Shown: positions 59,286 through 64,000 of the stretch, piece after piece
Layout: the number at the start of each line of letters is the position of its first letter
How positions within the stretch are numbered: the stretch's first letter is position 1
From: Coriaria nepalensis
Lineage: Eukaryota; Streptophyta; Magnoliopsida; Cucurbitales; Coriariaceae
NCBI GenBank assembly: GCA_027186245.1
Contig: CP114486.1
Location: 9,562,501-9,626,500 of the forward strand
DNA length: 64,000 nucleotides
Direction of reading: 5' to 3'
Notes under the pieces: model-generated
What the model saw: the letters and a program-made list of their open reading frames with translations, nothing else
Databases searched by the model: none
What the model was told of the DNA's origin: nothing
Made by a program: the position numbers and the translations under genes

Positions 59286-62235
59286 TCAAAAGGGCTTCCC
59301 GTACTCTTGTGGTGGGTGATGCTCCCAGCCCGGCATAAAAGCTACAGAATAGAATCGAAGACAGATTAAACCAAGGAAAACCTAGGAAACAGATCAGACA
59401 GCTTATCTCCTGGTCAAGTGTTTGTTATTGCAAGGAAATTTCTTTATATATATACATATATGATAAAGACATAGGACACGAATACTGAAACCAAAATTCC
59501 ATGATTTTCATTTGCATTTGTTCAGCTACCTTTAATGTCAGTTGAAAACTAAATTCCAGTTTAGTTAAAATTAAAGTTTTGGACCTACAAACTTTATCTA
59601 AAATACACTTGTGTCCGCAAAAATTAAACAAGATTCCAAAAAGGCAACCCCTGTCAGCAAGGATTTATTTTTGTTAGATTTAACCGGACCATCATGGTCT
59701 CACAAAATACATTTGTATTGTACTAGCACTTAGCGGAAGTGCATTATGCTATAGAAAATCATGCTATAAGATGAACATATATGTCTGGAATCAGTAAGGG
59801 CTCTATAAAACAAACAGCTTAGCAGAGATTAAACCACAGAACTATGGCAAAAATGGGAGAAAATAAAATATATAAATTAAATGTCCAACATACTTAATGG
59901 TATTTCTTCAAGAGACATATATATTGAATCATCATCTGCAAGAGCTCCCTGAAATAATAAACCAAAAAAAGAAAAAAAAAAAAGAAGAAGAAAATATTGT
60001 TATTCATTCTCGATTGGAGTGAAGGCAAAAGAGCCTAGTACAGATACATTAAAAAAATCTGTCCACAATGAAACACATCAAAGTAGTCTTCACATAGAGC
60101 TAATGATGAAATGTACAGCATTTAGAAAGATAGTACCTCGCCATTATGAAGGGTCATTTCAGTTTGCATGGAATTAATCTCTCCCGGAACTGAAGAACAG
60201 TTGGGAAAATCAGATCCGAGCAATTCTGAGATCATAAGTCTGTAACCATCTTGAGCATCTGTGGTATCACCAGAGCTCTGAGCATGGTTAGGAAAGCCTT
60301 CGAGGTTGTTATATATAGTCTTTTCCCTGTATATTAGGAAAATTAATCAAATGAGAAATTAATCCAATTAATCAAATTGGAAACAAGAAGTTTTACTTAC
60401 TTTCTCTCCGAATTATCAAAGGATTTTTCTTCTGGGGTAGAGTCATTCTCTAAGTCGATTATTTCAATCTCTTTACTAACAGCCAGGTGCTTATTATTAC
60501 TCATTGACAAGTAAATATGAACAGATCCTGCTTCTTGTTCGGTTTCCGAAATAGAGGGGAAACCAAGAAGTTGGTTGTTTTCATGTCTCTCTGGCCCACG
60601 CATATCAGAAGCTTCCATGAGATTAAGGTCACAGATCTTAAATGAATTAGGAAAAAGCTGCTTTTCATGTGGATACAGAACAACAGATTGCTCACCTCCA
60701 GCTTTTGAAAACTGAAAATTCTTCAGTGGGTTCTCATGATCAACGGATAAGATCACTTCCTTAGGAGGTGAAACTCTCGCTCCCTCTAAACTCACTTTCT
60801 TTTCACCCAAGTTAGACATGGGGAAGGAGCTACCTTCATCTCTAACCACAGAGGAAATCCATTCTCTCGGTTTTTTCATTGCCTGCCTCATATCACTCTC
60901 TTCTGAAGCTCGTTTCTGACCACTTTCCACAAACATGGAGTTCCTTCTTCCTAGAACCGAGAACTCTTGGATAGATTGTTGGTCATTCCTAGGCAAAGAT
61001 TGGGACCTTAAACACTTACCCTCCTCAGAACCATATTTAGGATACAATTCCTCCACAATATCAGAATCCTCAGTGGACAGAGATTTAGAAACTTCAGAGT
61101 TCAGAGTTTTATTTGGTACATCATCAAACGATGAGTCATCGAGAGATTCAATGACAAGTCCATCTTTTCTTTGAGGGTCAATATTTGATGGTTTGTCCTC
61201 TGCAACATTTGCAATTGATTCTTTCTTAGAGCACTTGAATGTCAATGAAGATCGGATTTTCGTTGGGACCTTAATCAATCTGGTGAATGCAAGCAGATCT
61301 GTTTCACCCTCATCAGAAGCATCATTTTCCACAGATTTATTCTGAACAGAGAAGTTCTCCACAGACTGTTTTCCAGTTTCACCATTACTGATTCTGTCTT
61401 TCACCTCTCCAGTCTCAAAATTTGATTTTCCAAGATCACAAGAATTCTTATGTGGGATATCTTTTCCTACATCCGAGGAAGAAGCACCCATCAAGTCCAC
61501 ATCTTGATGCACAGGGTACTTAATCAATTCTGGTTCTGAATCACCTGCAATTTCACTCTTTTGTGTAAAAGTAGGTGGATTGAGCTTGTTTAAATCATCT
61601 CCAACACCTTCACTAACAGCCACCTGATCATTATCTATTGAAACATTATTTTTAGAGTTATTATCAGACTCCATATCAGAGGAAGCTCTAGCTGAGCTAT
61701 CTTGAAAAGATTCACTCCTACCATAGTCCCGACCATCCCAATCAAAAGCATAAGAATTCGAAACTCTTCTTCTCCCTTTTACTTGATTTCTTAATCCAGT
61801 TGGGGAAAATTCATCAGATAATCTCCTCCTACTGAATTGCAAACCATCTGCCTCTAAACCTCTAAATTCCTGAAATTCTGCAAGTTCCTTCTTCAAGGCA
61901 GTCCCATTTTGGGGTTTACCAGAGAGTGCACTCGGAGCCAACAGCCCCTGAGAAACCAAGTACTCGGCAGCAAGTCGGCCTGCTTCCATGAAGATGTCAC
62001 CAACTCCGCTTCCAAGCCTTCGTGGTGGTTGAAATGATTTGACATAACCCTGGCCCTGGCCACGGCCAAACCCACCAGGAGGACGATTGAAGTTGCAGTA
62101 CTCAGAGGCATAAAGACCACTGCCATGCCCTCTAAGCGAAGCCTCTGGTGAGATTCGAGCGGGAGGTAGGCCCATTGACATAGAAGTGGAAGTTGACCGA
62201 TACACATTACCAGGAGCACGATGACGAGCATGCAT
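59286..62235 (-). CDS. Conserved plant protein of unknown function (At4g26450 family)
   Basis: Four coding exons on the minus strand: 62235-60401, 60326-60137, 59948-59894, 59341-59286. All introns are GT-AG, phases join, and the total is 711 codons plus TGA. I recognise the family by its N-terminus (MHARHRAPGNVYR), the block DIFMEAGRLAAEYLVSQG (80-97) and the C-terminus FMPGWEHHPPQEYGKPF; Arabidopsis At4g26450 has similar length. Other visible features are a Gly/Arg/Gln-rich stretch (52-65), basic KGRRR (153-157), and a long Ser/Asp/Glu-rich, probably disordered middle. DLNLMEA (536-542) resembles an EAR-type repression motif, and IEIIDLEND (590-598) resembles a SUMO-interacting motif. No enzymatic domain is seen. 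The last two coding exons are tiny (55 and 56 bases). A nuclear, adaptor-like role would be inference only. No lesions. Confidence 0.93.
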
Positions 62236-64000
62236 GATGTTGTTTGATGATTAAACCTCTTCTTCTTGCTATTAACTTATATATGTGACAGTTTTACTTT
62301 TGACTATTGACTGTCTTGCTGTTGTTGAATAAGATGAATCCCCCAGCTCCTGAAATGAAATGAGAAAGTAAAAAGAGAAAAACAAAATTAAAAATTGGTC
62401 AGGATTTCAAATCCAAGGGAGTGGTCAATCAGGACTTTGATTCCCTACCTCCACCTTCTCAGACTGGCTAGATATTAAGTTTAAGTTTATATTATAAGAA
62501 ATGCAACTTCCCCTTCAGTTGTTCCCTTGAAAAGAAAAGAAATCTTTATGATAGCAAAACTAAAACTGACCCTAAGTTTTCCGTACAAGTTACTACACAT
62601 GAAGGTTCTAAGAACCAATTTTTAAATAATAAACGACATGGTCAGCACCATCTTGCTTAAACAACCACAATGGCCTTGAAATTAAACCCGACAAATGATT
62701 GAATATGAAATTGCAGTTCTAAGAAGAGCATAATGCATCAAGAGATACCTGGCATGTTGAAAAGACTGTACCAAAATGCACAAGTTTTATCGTTAAATTG
62801 AAATAGAAGAGAAACAAGAATTACCTCATATACAAGAGAGCTTGAACCACATAGGCTGATGAAGCAAAACTGGTTAGCTCCTCTAGTTATGAGCTGATAA
62901 ATGTCAACACCAACATGAAGAACAATTTCAGTTACACAAATATGTGAGGCGGCACATGACACGAGCTCAACTACTTTGGAAAATAGTGGTCGGTGCCACA
63001 ATAAATTTCTTTTAACATTTTAGTTTACTAAAATATTCTCATAATCCCAGTAAGTACAAAAGAATGGAGGGTCTACGGCTAGTGAGGAGACACCTATATT
63101 GGTATGCATAAGAATAATTAGAGAAGTATCAGAAACACAGTAGTGCACACTAACATGCATAGAAGAAAGGAAAAATCAAAGAAGATAGTAGCTTTGTGCA
63201 AAAGATAAGAGAGGATAGAGATCAGAGAGAGAGCTTACTTCAGTTCAAAGCATTGAAGCTTACTGGATGGACAGCAAAAAGGAAGATTATAGCAAATATT
63301 TATTATACATCCTCATCAATCTTCTTTTTCCCATGTATATTTCCACTGGTGCAGTAGTGTTTCCTTGATGCCTGAAGGAAAGACACAGTTCAGTGTTAGT
63401 TGAACAGTCGATGAAAAGAATCAGTAATGCAGCAAGTGAAGCAGAACCAAAAATTCTACAAAGACTAACACAAAAAAAAGTATCAAACTCGTTTGAATCT
63501 TATTCCATCAAAAATAATATAAAAAATAAAATAAAGATTAGATATAATTTAAAGGCACCTAGTTTCACCTACCAGCTCTGCCATTGGCAACAGGTAGCCT
63601 GTTTCTCAATATTCACGGATCACTTTAGAAATCTATCCATGTCATTTTCCTCCTGAAAAGAGACAATTATATACATCAACACATTTATTTAATCAATTCA
63701 AGTAATCACACTTCTATATATTACTCCAAGATGAATTTCTCTTTGACTCTCGTTCTTTGACACTGGTTGAGCTGGCTCCAAATTTTCAGAAGTACTTATA
63801 GAAATTTAATAGACCAATGAGACAATGGTAAGTAAATGGAGAAAATTGATTGAATAATTTTTAACAAGGTCATTACCCAATTCTAAGGGGTAAGGAAAGA
63901 AAAAAAAAAGTAATTAAGACCTAAATAGGATCCTACATAGCCTTAGAATCAAAACTTCAACAAATCTTCATCAATTTGTAAGCGTGAAAATGCTAGTAAC
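62236..64000 (-). other. Leader and upstream region of the At4g26450-family gene
   Basis: A good acceptor (catttcag|gagctgg) at about 62,353 makes 62,236-62,353 the last leader exon part. Further candidate leader exons on the minus strand are 63,239-63,373 (acceptor ccttcag, donor gtaagc) and one ending with donor gtaatt at about 62,824. A CT-rich stretch at 63,215-63,235 lies downstream of the former. An open minus-strand stretch at 63,001-62,738 has no recognised family. The transcription start may lie near 63.4 kb or beyond. 63,400-64,000 shows no recognised gene. Confidence 0.4.

Noticed and set aside
62738..63001. 87-codon minus-strand frame ending near a splice donor
   Set aside because: It has no ATG start and no recognised family, and lies within the probable leader of the At4g26450-family gene; kept only as a possible leader exon.

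Overview
The window is nuclear DNA from a flowering plant, most likely a eudicot. It is AT-rich, holds two intron-containing plant genes, and is otherwise mostly old, nested LTR retrotransposons. Nothing points to a bacterium or organelle: I saw no operons, rRNA, tRNA or CRISPR array. I cannot name the species.

Two genes could be modelled exon by exon, both on the minus strand. At 11.73-16.18 kb (leader to about 17.46 kb) lies a complete 10-coding-exon gene for a 703-residue WAC-DDT-WHIM1-WHIM2 protein. It belongs to the plant DDR class of DDT-domain proteins, which partner ISWI-type chromatin remodellers. At 59.29-62.24 kb lies a complete 4-coding-exon gene for a 711-residue protein of the uncharacterised Arabidopsis At4g26450 family; its untranslated leader probably continues toward 63.4 kb. 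All splice sites in both models are GT-AG and phase-consistent, and both proteins are intact.

The rest is repeat territory. 1.9-10.7 kb: a copia pol fragment with one LTR, interrupted by a gypsy (chromodomain-type) element carrying an internal inversion of about 4 kb. 10.78-11.10 and 17.92-18.22 kb: two inverted copies of one AT-rich repeat bracketing the DDT gene. 18.2-20.1 kb: copia RT/RNase H remnant. 20.218-26.079 kb: a nearly intact non-autonomous copia element with two LTRs, a probable target duplication, a decayed gag and almost no pol. 26.1-32.5 kb: three decayed copia remnants on both strands. 32.5-35.1 kb: LTR scraps and a possible LINE scrap. 35.6-37.7 kb: gypsy LTR joined directly to RT/RNase H. 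37.7-40.2 kb: a large copia LTR and pol end. 40.5-45.7 kb: a gypsy-type element with two LTRs and only a decayed gag inside. 45.7-56.9 kb: further LTR copies and pol scraps. 57.3-59.3 kb: AT-rich intergenic DNA.

The retroelement genes are almost all broken by stops, frameshifts or deletions, so the two plant genes are the only convincing functional loci. I found no new defence or biosynthetic system. The points most worth checking are the inverted gypsy element, the two gag-only elements, the inverted repeat pair around the DDT gene, and the conserved protein of unknown function.
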